A stretch of 64,000 nucleotides of DNA from Microbispora rosea (GCF_900156315.1 NZ_FTNI01000004.1:279844-343843); one strand, 5' to 3'. Counted from the stretch's first letter, positions 12,837-21,657 are shown. Notes: generated by a model not told the origin, from the sequence alone. Program-made: numbers and translations.

Positions 12837-14132
12837 ATGAGCCTGCCGCCGCACAGTCGCGACCTTGCCGAATACGGCTCTGTGCTCCGGCGCAGGCGCC
12901 TGGTCGCCGTCACCTTCCTGCTCGCGGGAGTGGGCGGCGGGGCGGCGGCGCTCGCGACGACCCCCGCGCGTTACACCGCGGTCGCCCAGGTGCAGGTGCT
13001 GCCGACCGGCGCGCAGGAACAGTTCAACGTGCCGAATTCCCGGCAGCGGGAAACGCTCAACCTCGACACCGAATCGCAGATCGCCCGATCGGCGGTCGTC
13101 TCGGCCATGGCCGCCGCGACCCTGAAATATCCGGATCCGGAGGAATTGCGGGAGCACCTGACCGTGGACGTCCCTCCCAATTCCGCCATTCTCTCCATTT
13201 CTTACTCGGCGTCCGATCCCCGGGCCGCGGCCGCGGGGGCCCAGGCGTACGCGGATGCCTATCTGCGCAACCGCGCCCGCGCGGCGGAGGACGCGATCGG
13301 CGGCCAGCTCAAGCTGATCGCCGCGCGGCTGCGCGAGGTCGAACACGAACTCGACAAGGCCGGCACGGCCCAGACCACGACCACCCAGACCGCGATCACC
13401 CAGACCGCGGCGGGGCAGGGAACGTCCAGGCGGCAGGCCGTGCTCGCCCGTCAGGCGTCGGACCTCACGCTGCGCTACGACGCGCTCAAGACCGTCGCGG
13501 TGACGCCGGGCACGGTGATCAGCCCCGCCAGGCCGCCCGCCCGGCCGGCCCACCCGAGCCCGCCGCTCTTCCTCGGCAGCGGCCTGTTCCTCGGCGTGCT
13601 CGCCGGAGCCGGGGCCGCGTTCGGCCGCGACCGGCTGGACACCCGCATCCGCACCTGCAACGACATCGAACGGCTGTGCGGCCTGCCGCTGCTCGCCGAG
13701 CTCCCGGCCAGGCCGGACGCGGCGTCCCTCGACGAGATGGCCGCCGCCGTCGCCACGTCGCTGGGCGGCGGGCCCCACCGGCTGCTCCTCGAAGGCGTGG
13801 GAACGGGAACCCTCGGAGGCGGGCGCGCAGGGCGCTCGGAAGGTTCAAGGGCGAAGCACTCCGAAGGCGCGGGGACACAGAGCACGGCCAGACTGCTCGC
13901 CAAGAGCCTCGGCCCCGCGTTGGCGCATCTGGTGCCGGTGACGGTCGTGACCGGCCGGTCCGCCCATCCCGACGCCGCCGTGCTGCTGGTCGGCCTGCGG
14001 CGGACGACCTCCCCGGAGGTCGCCCGGGCCGTACGGCAACTCGCCCGGCAGGGCGCCCGCGTGCTCGGCGCCGTCGCCGTGCCGCCGGGGTTCGTCGCGC
14101 CCGTGCCCGAGACGGCGGAGTGGGGCGCGTGA
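12837..14132 (+). CDS. Wzz/polysaccharide co-polymerase-like protein
   Basis: The 431-residue product has the PCP layout: a cytoplasmic start, a membrane helix (about 24–44), an extracellular helical region up to about 235 with a coiled segment, then a second membrane helix (about 241–262, LFLGSGLFLGVLAGAGAAF). Residues 265–430 resemble a CpsD/BY-kinase tail that has lost Walker A, with a Gly/Ser-rich insert near 322–345. It probably sets chain length and lacks autokinase activity. GGGGAG precedes the ATG. First gene of the operon; it overlaps the next gene by 4 nt. Confidence 0.82.
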   Translation: MSLPPHSRDLAEYGSVLRRRRLVAVTFLLAGVGGGAAALATTPARYTAVAQVQVLPTGAQEQFNVPNSRQRETLNLDTESQIARSAVVSAMAAATLKYPDPEELREHLTVDVPPNSAILSISYSASDPRAAAAGAQAYADAYLRNRARAAEDAIGGQLKLIAARLREVEHELDKAGTAQTTTTQTAITQTAAGQGTSRRQAVLARQASDLTLRYDALKTVAVTPGTVISPARPPARPAHPSPPLFLGSGLFLGVLAGAGAAFGRDRLDTRIRTCNDIERLCGLPLLAELPARPDAASLDEMAAAVATSLGGGPHRLLLEGVGTGTLGGGRAGRSEGSRAKHSEGAGTQSTARLLAKSLGPALAHLVPVTVVTGRSAHPDAAVLLVGLRRTTSPEVARAVRQLARQGARVLGAVAVPPGFVAPVPETAEWGA

Positions 14133-15517
14133 GCCTCCCCGCCCCGCGCACCATCCCTCGCGCCGCCCCTCTCGCCGTCCTGCCGCCGGTGGACCTTTCC
14201 CGTCCTCGGCACCGGCACCGGCACAGGGCCGGGCGGGGGGCCTGGCCGATCGCGGCGTTCCTGCTCGGTTATCCGGTCTGGTGGGCGCTCGGTTTCGGCG
14301 GGCTGTCGATAGTGGTGCTGGCCGTGCCGATGACGGTGGTGCTGTGGCGCAGGCGGCCGATCCGCGCGCCGAAGGGCTTCGGCCTGTGGGCGCTGCTGCT
14401 GGCGGGCTACCTGATCAGCGCGCTCATGCTGGCCGAGACGCCGGACGGCACGTACGGCGAGCTCGCCGCCGGCCGGGTCCTCGGCTACCTGATGCGGCTG
14501 GCCGTCTACGTCTCGCTCCTGATCATGGTGCTCTACCTGGGCAACCTCACCCATGACGAGCTGCCGCAGCGCACCCTGGTCAGGTGGCTCGGCGTGCTGT
14601 TCCTGACGGCCGTCGCGGGCGGGCTGCTCGGCGTGCTCGCCCCGGGCTTCGCGTTCACCTCGCCGCTGGAGATGGCGCTGCCGTCGTGGATCGGCGGCAA
14701 CCCCTTCGTCAACAACCTGATCCACCCGACGGCGGCCCAGATGCAGCACGTGCTCGGGCACGCCGCGCCGCGCCCCGAGGCGCCGTTCGAGTGGGCCAAC
14801 GCCTGGGGCGCCGACATCTCAGTGCTGGTGATCTGGTTCGTGGTCGGCTGGTGGACCTACGGGGGGCCGTACCGCCGCGTGGCGGCCGTGCTCGCGCTCG
14901 CCGCGGCCGCGGTCCCGGTCGTCTACTCGCTCAACCGGGGCCTGTGGATCGGGCTCGGGATCTCGGCGGCCTATCTGCTGATCCGGGGCGCACGTCCCCT
15001 GCTGGCCGGAGCGGTCGCGGCCGTCGCCGCCGCGGCGTTCCTGCTGTCGCCGCTGAGCGCGATCGTCGGGCAACGGCTGGACAACCCGCAGAGCAACGGC
15101 ATCCGCGCGTTCACGATCGCGGCGACCGCCCGGGTCGCGGCCTCCTCACCGGTCGTCGGGTACGGCAACACGCGCAACGCGTACGGCAGCCACCGCACGG
15201 TGACGACGGGCCGCAGCGCGTGGTGTGTGGAGTGCGGCCACCCCCCGCTCGGCAGCGACGGGCAACTGTGGCTACTGCTGATCAGCCAGGGCTTCGCGGG
15301 GGCCCTGCTCTACGTCGCCTTCTTCGCCGGAGCGGTGCGGCGCTACTGGGCCGACCGGACGCCCATCGGCAAGGCGGGGACGCTCGTGATGATCCTCGTG
15401 CTGCTCTACATGGTCGTCTACGACGGGCTGGTCAGCGCTCTGACCCTGTATCTGATCTCCTTCGCCCTGCTCTGGCGCAACGCCGCCAGGACATCCGACC
15501 TCGGGGAGGCCCGATGA
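14129..15517 (+). CDS. O-antigen ligase/polymerase (Wzy/WaaL)-like membrane protein
   Basis: The 462-residue integral membrane protein has about 10–12 hydrophobic segments and a large loop before the last helices. The loop includes SLNRGLWIGLGIS and the typical VVGYGNTRNAYGSH segment preceding GSDGQLWLLLISQGFAGALLY, as in O-antigen ligase/polymerase family proteins. It probably polymerises lipid-linked repeat units or ligates the polymer. The GTG at 14129 overlaps the previous stop (GTGA) and the next start overlaps its own stop, so it is translationally coupled within the operon. Confidence 0.85.
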   Translation: MSLPAPRTIPRAAPLAVLPPVDLSRPRHRHRHRAGRGAWPIAAFLLGYPVWWALGFGGLSIVVLAVPMTVVLWRRRPIRAPKGFGLWALLLAGYLISALMLAETPDGTYGELAAGRVLGYLMRLAVYVSLLIMVLYLGNLTHDELPQRTLVRWLGVLFLTAVAGGLLGVLAPGFAFTSPLEMALPSWIGGNPFVNNLIHPTAAQMQHVLGHAAPRPEAPFEWANAWGADISVLVIWFVVGWWTYGGPYRRVAAVLALAAAAVPVVYSLNRGLWIGLGISAAYLLIRGARPLLAGAVAAVAAAAFLLSPLSAIVGQRLDNPQSNGIRAFTIAATARVAASSPVVGYGNTRNAYGSHRTVTTGRSAWCVECGHPPLGSDGQLWLLLISQGFAGALLYVAFFAGAVRRYWADRTPIGKAGTLVMILVLLYMVVYDGLVSALTLYLISFALLWRNAARTSDLGEAR

Positions 15518-16491
15518 GGGACGCGGCCGATCGACTCCACTACCTGGACGAGGTGATGGACCTGCTGTTCCCCCCTTCCCACCCCGGCGTCCGGCCCGGC
15601 GTACAGACCGGCGTACGGACCGGCGCCCGCAGCGTGCTGCCGCACCGCCTCGTCCCCCGGCGGGTCGTCCCGCGCACGTGGTGGCACCGCGCACTGGGGC
15701 GCGGCCTGCCCGTCGGCGGCGGGATCGACACGATCGAGACGCACCTCAGCGACGTCCTCGGCCGCAGGATGCGGGTCGTCGTCCACGTCAGGCCCGCCCG
15801 CCGCGCCAACCGCAAGCCGATCCTGGAGGCGTACGACGAGTCGGGCCTCGCGGGGTTCGTGAAGGTCGGCGACACGCCTCGGGCCAGGCGGCTGGTGCGA
15901 TACGAGAGCGAGGTGCTGCGCATGCTCGCCGGGCGGCCGTTGAAGGTCGTCGTGCCGCCCGACGTGCTGTACCACGGCCAGTGGCGGGGCCTGGAGGTGC
16001 TGATGCTGTCGCCGCTGCCCGTGCCCTCCCTCCGCGTGGGCTCCCGCCGCGTGCCCGCTCCCCTGCTCGCGTCGGCCGTACGGGAGATCGCCGCCATCCG
16101 CCCGTACGGCGAGGAGGCGGATTCCGGGGAGGCCGCGGCCTGGCACGGCGACTTCACCCCCTGGAACATCGCCGCGGGGACGGACGGGCGGCTGCTCGTG
16201 TGGGACTGGGAGCGGTTCGCGGTGGGCGTGCCGCCCGGCCTCGACGCCCTGCACCACTTCTTCCACCGGGCGCTGCGCCGGATGCCGCCTCCGGTCGCCG
16301 CCCGGTCCTGTCTCGCCCAGGCGGGCGGGCTCCTGGAGCCGTTCGGCGTCGACGTGGCCCAGGCACGCCGTACGGCGGTCCACTACCTGGTCACCCTGGC
16401 CGAGCGGCACCGCCGCGACGGCCACGAGCCGCTCGGTCCCCCCGCCGTCTGGCTGAACCCCCTGGTCGATCACCTGGAGTGCCTGCTGTGA
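15514..16491 (+). CDS. Phosphotransferase (APH/choline-kinase fold) protein of polysaccharide operon
   Basis: The 325-residue product has the kinase-fold catalytic loop HGDFTPWN (His 211, Asp 213, Asn 218) and the metal-binding VWDWER (Asp 231), as in aminoglycoside or choline/sugar phosphotransferases. The N-lobe is weakly conserved (AGFVKVGDTPRARRLVRYES with a likely ATP-binding Lys). ATGA overlap on both sides and a GGGGAGG site place it firmly in the operon. It may phosphorylate a sugar or sugar-lipid precursor, or decorate the polymer; the substrate is unknown. Confidence 0.72.
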   Translation: MRDAADRLHYLDEVMDLLFPPSHPGVRPGVQTGVRTGARSVLPHRLVPRRVVPRTWWHRALGRGLPVGGGIDTIETHLSDVLGRRMRVVVHVRPARRANRKPILEAYDESGLAGFVKVGDTPRARRLVRYESEVLRMLAGRPLKVVVPPDVLYHGQWRGLEVLMLSPLPVPSLRVGSRRVPAPLLASAVREIAAIRPYGEEADSGEAAAWHGDFTPWNIAAGTDGRLLVWDWERFAVGVPPGLDALHHFFHRALRRMPPPVAARSCLAQAGGLLEPFGVDVAQARRTAVHYLVTLAERHRRDGHEPLGPPAVWLNPLVDHLECLL

Positions 16492-17387
16492 GGTCAACGC
16501 CGAAACCCCCCGCTCTGAAGGATTCCGCTTTGAAGCACCCGGCGCTGAAGCACTCGGCGCACGCCGTCTCGCTCGCCGCCGGAAGGGCGACCAGCGCGGG
16601 CAGGGTGCTGCCGTCGTTCCTGATCATCGGGGCGCAGCGGTGCGGCACGACCTCCCTGTATCGCGCGCTGTCCCGGCATCCGCTGGTCATGAAGCCGGTG
16701 CTGCGCAAGGGCGTCCACTACTTCGACATGGCCTACGAGCGGGGCCTGCCCTGGTATCGCGCCCACTTCCCGCTGACGTCCAGCGCGCAGGCGCTCCGGT
16801 TTCGGTGGGGCCATGCCCCCCAGGCGTTCGAGTCCGCCCCTTACTACCTGTTCCATCCCCTGGCGGGAGCCCGCATCGCCGACGACCTTCCCGGGGTGAA
16901 GCTGATCGTCCTGGTCCGGGACCCGGTCGAGCGGGCCTGCTCCGCGCACGCCCACGAGCTGGCGCGGGGGTTCGAGACCGAGCCGTGCTTCGAGCGCGCC
17001 CTCGCGCTGGAGCCCGAGCGCCTCGCCGGTGAGGCGGAACGGCTGCGGACCGTCCCCGGCTACGCCAGCCACGAGCACCGGCACCACGCCTACCTGGCCC
17101 GGGGACGGTACGCCGAGCAGCTGGCCCGGCTGGAGCCGCTCGTGGGGCGCGACCGGATCCTGGTCCTCGACAGCGGGCTGCTGTTCCGCGATCCCGGCGC
17201 CGCGTACGACCGGGTGCTGGGGTTCCTGGGACTGCCCCGGCTCGGCGGCGTGAGGTTCGAGCGGCACAACGCCCGGCCGCGGGAGACCATGCCCGCGTCC
17301 GTCTACCGGCGGCTGCGGGAGCACTTCGAGCCCTGGGACGCGCGGCTCGTCCCGTGGCTGGGAGCGGTGCCCTCGTGGCGGCGCTGA
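16488..17387 (+). CDS. PAPS-dependent sulfotransferase (first of three)
   Basis: The 299-residue product shows the 5'-phosphosulfate loop FLIIGAQRCGTTSLYRAL (about 44–61) and the 3'-phosphate motif VLVRDPVERACSAHAH (Arg 144, Ser 152), as in heparan-sulfate-type sulfotransferases. The N-terminal 25 residues carry an imperfect ALKDS/ALKHP/ALKHS repeat. The GTG overlaps the previous stop. It probably transfers sulfate from PAPS to a glycan intermediate made by this operon. Confidence 0.87.
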   Translation: MRSTPKPPALKDSALKHPALKHSAHAVSLAAGRATSAGRVLPSFLIIGAQRCGTTSLYRALSRHPLVMKPVLRKGVHYFDMAYERGLPWYRAHFPLTSSAQALRFRWGHAPQAFESAPYYLFHPLAGARIADDLPGVKLIVLVRDPVERACSAHAHELARGFETEPCFERALALEPERLAGEAERLRTVPGYASHEHRHHAYLARGRYAEQLARLEPLVGRDRILVLDSGLLFRDPGAAYDRVLGFLGLPRLGGVRFERHNARPRETMPASVYRRLREHFEPWDARLVPWLGAVPSWRR

Positions 17388-18811
17388 CCGGACCTCCCGC
17401 GGGTCCCGGACGCGATCGCCCCGAGCACGGGAACCAGTCCGCGACCGGAGGTCTGGAGGGTCCCGGGAATCCGTCCGGGTGGGAGGGCCCGTCCGCGCAC
17501 GGGAGTCCTCCGGAGCGCAGGGGCCTTCTCCGGCACGGAGCCGCCGGGCTGGCCACGGCGGCCGCCGCCGCGGGCGGGCAGTTCGCGCTCGTGCTCGTGG
17601 TGACGCGGTCGCTGTCCCCTCAGGCCGCCGGCGCGTTCTTCACGGCCACGGCGCTGTGCCTGATGCTCGCGGGCGTCGTCCGCCTCGACACCGGCAACGG
17701 CCTCGTCCACGCCCTGGCCCGTAACAGGCCCGCCGGCGACGCCGGCCGGGATGGGGGCCACCGGCTGGTCCGCGGGGTCCTCGCCCCGGTGGCCGCGCTC
17801 GCGTCGGTGACGGGCGCCGGGGTCGCCGTGGCGGCCGGGCCGCTGGCCGGGCTCACCGGCGTGCCCGGCGGCGTCTGGGTCGTGCTGGCCGCCTCCCTGC
17901 CGTTCGTCGTCCTGTCCGACGTGCTGATCTGCGCCACCCGCGGCCTCGGCACCATGCGGCCGACACTGCTGCTCACCGGGGCCGTCCAGCCGCTCGGGCA
18001 GCTCGCCCTCGTCACCGCCGCCGTGCTCTGCGCGGCGCCGCCGCCGGTGCTGGCCGCGGCCTGGGCGCTTCCCGCTGTGGCCGGGGCGGTGCTGGCCGCC
18101 GTACGGCTGCGCGGGCTCGGGCCGTGCGACGTGGGGGAGGTGGGCGCCTTCTGGCGGCACACCGCCCCTCGGTCGGTGGCGGCGGCCCTGCAATCGGTGT
18201 TCCAGCGGCTCGACGTGGTGATCGTCGCGCTGCTCGCGGGACCCGCGGCGGCGGCCGTCTACACGGCGGCGACCCGGTTCAAGGTGCTGGGACAGCTCGC
18301 CGGTCAGGGGCTCGCCCAGGCCGCGCAGGCACGGCTGGTCAGGGCCCTCGCCGAGGGCGACCTGGACGGCGCCCGCGCGCTGTATCGCACCACCACCAGG
18401 TGGCTGATCGCGCTCACCTGGCCGCTCTGGCTGGGATACGCGGCGCTCGCGCCGTGGCTGCTGCCGCTGTTCGGCCCCGCCTACGCCGGCGGCAGCGTGA
18501 TCGCGCTCGTCCTTTCGGCCACGATGATGGTGGCGACCGCCTGCGGCATGGTCGACGTCGTGCTCGTCGCCGGCGGGCGCACGGCCGCCAGCCTGGCCAA
18601 CGTGGCCGCGGCCGTGGCCGTGACGATCGCCCTCGACGTGCTGCTCGTCCCCGCGTACGGCGCGCTGGGGGCGGTGCTGGGCTGGTCGGGCGGCGTGCTT
18701 GTGAAGAACCTGCTGCCCGCCGTCCAGGTCCATCGCCGCTACGGCCTGCTCCCCCTGGGCCTGCGCCGTCCCGCCCCGGCGACGGCCGCCCGGATGAAGG
18801 CGGCGTCGTGA
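17375..18811 (+). CDS. Wzx-like polysaccharide flippase (MATE/MVF superfamily)
   Basis: This roughly 478-residue protein has some 12–14 membrane segments after a 55-residue Gly/Pro-rich cytoplasmic head. The features WRHTAPRSVAAALQSVFQR, YTAATRFKVLGQLAGQGL and the late PAYGALGAVLGW segment fit lipid-linked oligosaccharide translocases. GTG 17375 overlaps the sulfotransferase 3' end with GGGAG about 10 nt upstream; GTG 17354 is the alternative. It should flip undecaprenyl-linked repeat units for the Wzy-like enzyme. Confidence 0.82.
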   Translation: MAALTGPPAGPGRDRPEHGNQSATGGLEGPGNPSGWEGPSAHGSPPERRGLLRHGAAGLATAAAAAGGQFALVLVVTRSLSPQAAGAFFTATALCLMLAGVVRLDTGNGLVHALARNRPAGDAGRDGGHRLVRGVLAPVAALASVTGAGVAVAAGPLAGLTGVPGGVWVVLAASLPFVVLSDVLICATRGLGTMRPTLLLTGAVQPLGQLALVTAAVLCAAPPPVLAAAWALPAVAGAVLAAVRLRGLGPCDVGEVGAFWRHTAPRSVAAALQSVFQRLDVVIVALLAGPAAAAVYTAATRFKVLGQLAGQGLAQAAQARLVRALAEGDLDGARALYRTTTRWLIALTWPLWLGYAALAPWLLPLFGPAYAGGSVIALVLSATMMVATACGMVDVVLVAGGRTAASLANVAAAVAVTIALDVLLVPAYGALGAVLGWSGGVLVKNLLPAVQVHRRYGLLPLGLRRPAPATAARMKAAS

Positions 18812-19824
18812 CACCGCAACCGCCTGTGCTGGTCACCGGCCTGCCGCGCAGCGGCACGAGCTGGGTGGGCCGGATGCTCACCGCCAGCGGGCGGCTGGTC
18901 TACGTCAACGAGCCGCTGAACCCGCAGCGCCCGCCCGGCCGCTCTCCCGGCGTGCTCGACGCGTCCGTCACCCACCGTTTCCAGTACATCTGCCCGGACA
19001 ACGAGACGCCCTGGCTGGCCGCGTTCTCCCGTACGGTCGCGCTGCGGTACGGGTGGGCGGCCGAGCTGCGCCGCAACCACGGCCCGGGCGACCTCGCGCG
19101 GATGGCCAAATACGGCACGGCGTTCACCCTCGGCCGCCTGCTGGCCAGGAGGGCGCTGCTGGACGATCCGTTCGCGCTCCTGTCGGCCCAGTGGTTCGCC
19201 GAACGCCTCGGGTGCCGCGTGGTCGTCGTGGTCCGCGACCCCGTGTCGTTCGCCGGGAGCTGGCGGCGGCTCGGCTGGAGGGTGGACGTGCGCGAACTGC
19301 TCGGCCAGCCCCTCCTGATGCGCGATCATCCGTACGTGGCCGAGCTGGAGCCCTTCGCCGGCGAGCGGGACGTGATCACCGCGGCGGCCGTCTTGTGGCG
19401 GGTCGCCTGGCGGGTCACCGGCACGGTGGCCCGGCGGGCGCCCGGCATCAGGGTCGTGCGTTACGAGGACCTGTGCGCCGCGCCCCTCGACGGCTTCCGC
19501 GACCTCTACGACTGGTGCGGCCTGCCCTGGACCGACCGCGCCGTCCGTCGGATAACCACGGCCAGCACGTCCTCCCGGAAACCGGCCCGTTCCCCGTTCA
19601 CCTGGTCGGGCCTGTCCCGTACGGCCTACCGCCCGATGGACTCCCGCCGGGCAATCACAGCGGCCGCGCTCCCCCACGAGGACGCCGCCCGCGTCCAGCA
19701 CCTCGTCCAGCACCTTGTCCAGGAGCGCGAGGCCGCGGTCGGCGAGCCTCACTCGGACCGAACGCCGGTCGCCCTCGTCCGGCACCCGCTCGACTGTCCG
19801 CCACCGCCTCCGTTCGGGAAATGA
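18808..19824 (+). CDS. PAPS-dependent sulfotransferase (second), with unusual 3' end
   Basis: The 338-residue product has the PAPS loop VLVTGLPRSGTSWVGRML (about 7–24), VVVVRDPVSFAGSWRRL (Arg 143, Ser 151) and RVVRYEDLCAAP, typical of the family. The GTG overlaps the flippase stop. Family similarity fades after about residue 285. The last 45 residues are read from DNA that, on the other strand, is a decayed MarR gene fragment, so the natural C-terminus was probably replaced or extended. Last gene of the operon. Confidence 0.83.
   Translation: MTPQPPVLVTGLPRSGTSWVGRMLTASGRLVYVNEPLNPQRPPGRSPGVLDASVTHRFQYICPDNETPWLAAFSRTVALRYGWAAELRRNHGPGDLARMAKYGTAFTLGRLLARRALLDDPFALLSAQWFAERLGCRVVVVVRDPVSFAGSWRRLGWRVDVRELLGQPLLMRDHPYVAELEPFAGERDVITAAAVLWRVAWRVTGTVARRAPGIRVVRYEDLCAAPLDGFRDLYDWCGLPWTDRAVRRITTASTSSRKPARSPFTWSGLSRTAYRPMDSRRAITAAALPHEDAARVQHLVQHLVQEREAAVGEPHSDRTPVALVRHPLDCPPPPPFGK
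19668..19796 (-). pseudogene. MarR-family regulator remnant, antisense to sulfotransferase end
   Basis: On the minus strand this stretch reads VERVPDEGDRRSVRVRLADR followed by GLALLDKVLD. This is almost the same as the intact MarR protein 300 bp away (VERVPDSGDRRSIRVRLTER, GLALVNEVLE). The DNA is about 80% alike by eye over some 85 bp. The wing and dimer-helix start are present; the DNA-binding part and the rest are missing. It overlaps the sulfotransferase gene on the opposite strand. Confidence 0.7.
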
Positions 19825-19911
19825 CATATTCCGCGGACGGCGGAGCCGGCCCATTTCCTGCACCCTGCAGCGCGGCTGAAGCACACTGCCACGTCTCCTC
19901 GAGAAGCCGGC

Positions 19912-20412
19912 CTAACCGAGGGTGGTGTCGCCGAGGGAGGCGAGGAGGGTGCGCAGGGCGGCGGCGAGGTGGTCGCGCTCCCGGGGGTCCAGCGACGCCA
20001 GCAGGCGCGCCTCGTTCGCGATGTGCGGCTCCAGCACCTCGTTCACGAGCGCGAGACCGCGCTCGGTGAGCCTCACCCGGATCGACCGCCGGTCACCGGA
20101 GTCGGGGACCCGTTCGACGAGTCCCTTGGACGCCATGCGGTCGATGCGGTTGGTGATCGCACCGGAGGTCACCATCGCCGCCCTGTTGAGGGCTCCCGCC
20201 GTCAGCTCGTACGGCGGGCCGGACCGGCGCAACGTGGCCAGGACGTCGAACTCCCAGCGCTCCAGGTCGTACGCGGCGAAGAACTCCTTCAGCTCCCGGT
20301 CGAGCAGCCGCGACAGCCGGCTGATCCTGCCCATGATCCCCATCGGCCATACGTCCAGGTCAGGACGTTCCCGCGCCCACTGCGCCAGCAGCAGGTCGAC
20401 CGCGTCACCCAT
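19912..20412 (-). CDS. MarR-family transcriptional regulator
   Basis: The 166-residue winged-helix regulator has dimer helices at both ends and the DNA-binding core at about 55–115 (WEFDVLATLRRSG, TSGAITNRIDRMASKGLVER, GDRRSIRVRLTERG). The ATG at 20412 follows AGGGG. It diverges from the EamA transporter gene with two TCAACGTT dyads between them, so it probably represses the transporter and itself. It is a paralogue of the regulator at 59199 and of the remnant at 19668–19796. Confidence 0.9.
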   Translation of the reverse strand: MGDAVDLLLAQWARERPDLDVWPMGIMGRISRLSRLLDRELKEFFAAYDLERWEFDVLATLRRSGPPYELTAGALNRAAMVTSGAITNRIDRMASKGLVERVPDSGDRRSIRVRLTERGLALVNEVLEPHIANEARLLASLDPRERDHLAAALRTLLASLGDTTLG

Positions 20413-20434
20413 GGCGACCCCTAAGCACTAAGTA

Positions 20435-20446
20435 TCTCAACGTTCA
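20435..20446. promoter_or_regulatory. Half-conserved MarR operator near the marR start
   Basis: TCTCAACGTTCA repeats the core of the palindrome at 20481–20494. It lies 23 bp upstream of the regulator's start codon, well placed for autorepression. Confidence 0.5.
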
Positions 20447-20480
20447 TCAGTTTGACGTCGATGCAAATCGCGTGGTGTTA

Positions 20481-20494
20481 TTTCAACGTTGAGA
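20481..20494. promoter_or_regulatory. MarR operator palindrome before the EamA gene
   Basis: TTTCAACGTTGAGA contains the perfect 10-bp dyad TCAACGTTGA, 23 bp upstream of the transporter start. It shares TCAACGTT with the site at 20435–20446. Binding by the adjacent MarR protein is inferred. Confidence 0.6.
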
Positions 20495-20516
20495 TTATCA
20501 ATGAGGAGCAATCTCC

Positions 20517-21470
20517 ATGGGCATGTCCGCCGCATCCCGGTCCGGCTCCGCGCCACCCGCCGCAACGCTGGCCCTCACCGCGCTCACGCCGCTCGCCTGG
20601 GGCTCGACGTACGCCGTGACCACGGAGTTCCTGCCGCCCGACCGCCCGATGTTCACCGCGGTGATGCGAGCGCTGCCCGCCGGGCTGGCGTTGCTGGTCA
20701 TCGGCCGCGTGCTGCCGCGCGGCGTGTGGATCTGGCGGGCCGCCGTGCTCGGCGTGCTGAACATCGGGGCGTTCTTCCCGTTGCTGTTCCTGGCGGCGTA
20801 CCGGCTGCCCGGCGGTGTCGCGGCCGTGCTGGGCGCCGTCGGGCCGTTGTTCGCGCTCGCCTTCGCCGCCCTGCTGCTCGCCGAGCGTCCCACCGCGCGC
20901 AAGGTGCTCGCCGGACTCCTCGGACTGCTCGGCGTCGGGTTGGTCGTCCTGCGCGCCGAGGCCCGGCTCGACATGGTCGGCGTGCTCGCCGGGCTGGCCG
21001 GGGCCGCGTCCATGTCGGCCGGGACCGTGCTGACCAAGCGCTGGGGCCGTCCGGAGGGGGTCGGGGCCCTCGCCCTCACCGGGTGGCAGCTCACCGCCGG
21101 CGGGCTGCTGCTCGTCCCGGTCGCCCTGCTCATCGAGGGCGCACCCCCGGCCCTGAGCGGCGAGAACCTACTCGGCTACGCCTACCTGGGCGTCGTCGGC
21201 ACCGCCGTCGGCTACTGGATCTGGTTCCGCGGCATCTCCCGGCTCCCCGCCACGTCGGTCGCCTTCCTCGCGCTGCTGAGCCCGGTCTCCGCGGCCGTCA
21301 TCGGCTGGGCGGCGCTCGGGCAGTCCCTCAGCCCGATCCAGTTGCTCGGCATGGCCCTCGCCCTCGGGGGCACCCTCCTCGGTCAGGCCCCGGCGGGGCC
21401 CTCCCGGCGCGCCGAGGCCCCGCCCGAGCCCGTACGGCCCGAGGCCCGGACGGCCTGCCCGTCCCGCTGA
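20517..21470 (+). CDS. EamA/DMT-family transporter
   Basis: The 317-residue protein has ten membrane segments formed by two EamA repeats (PLAWGSTYAVTTEFLPPDRP in the first; YLGVVGTAVGYWIWFRGISR in the second). Such exporters move amino acids, metabolites or drugs. GAGGAG lies 8 nt before the ATG at 20517, with an in-frame ATG two codons later. Divergent MarR control suggests a small-molecule efflux role; the substrate is unknown. Confidence 0.88.
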   Translation: MGMSAASRSGSAPPAATLALTALTPLAWGSTYAVTTEFLPPDRPMFTAVMRALPAGLALLVIGRVLPRGVWIWRAAVLGVLNIGAFFPLLFLAAYRLPGGVAAVLGAVGPLFALAFAALLLAERPTARKVLAGLLGLLGVGLVVLRAEARLDMVGVLAGLAGAASMSAGTVLTKRWGRPEGVGALALTGWQLTAGGLLLVPVALLIEGAPPALSGENLLGYAYLGVVGTAVGYWIWFRGISRLPATSVAFLALLSPVSAAVIGWAALGQSLSPIQLLGMALALGGTLLGQAPAGPSRRAEAPPEPVRPEARTACPSR

Positions 21471-21526
21471 CACGAACGCGCCCCATACACGGAGCGGCGA
21501 GAGGGACGTGGGAGGATTTTCCCGGC

Positions 21527-21633
21527 CGTGCCATGCGCGAGCTGTGGTGACGTGCGAACCATGCCACGCGCGAACCATGCCATGCGCGAACCGTGCCACG
21601 CGCGAGCGGTGCCACGCGTGGTGACGCGCGAAC
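21527..21633 (+). repeat. Degenerate 16-bp tandem repeat upstream of fchA
   Basis: Units resembling CATGCCACGCGCGAAC occur at 21527, 21560, 21576, 21592 and, stretched, 21608–21633. An interrupted copy (TGTGGTGACGTGCGAAC) fills 21543–21559. The block ends 25 bp before the fchA start, so it lies in its promoter or leader. It is not translated in any supported frame. Confidence 0.7.
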
Positions 21634-21657
21634 CAGGACGACCGGAGGACGAGCGCG

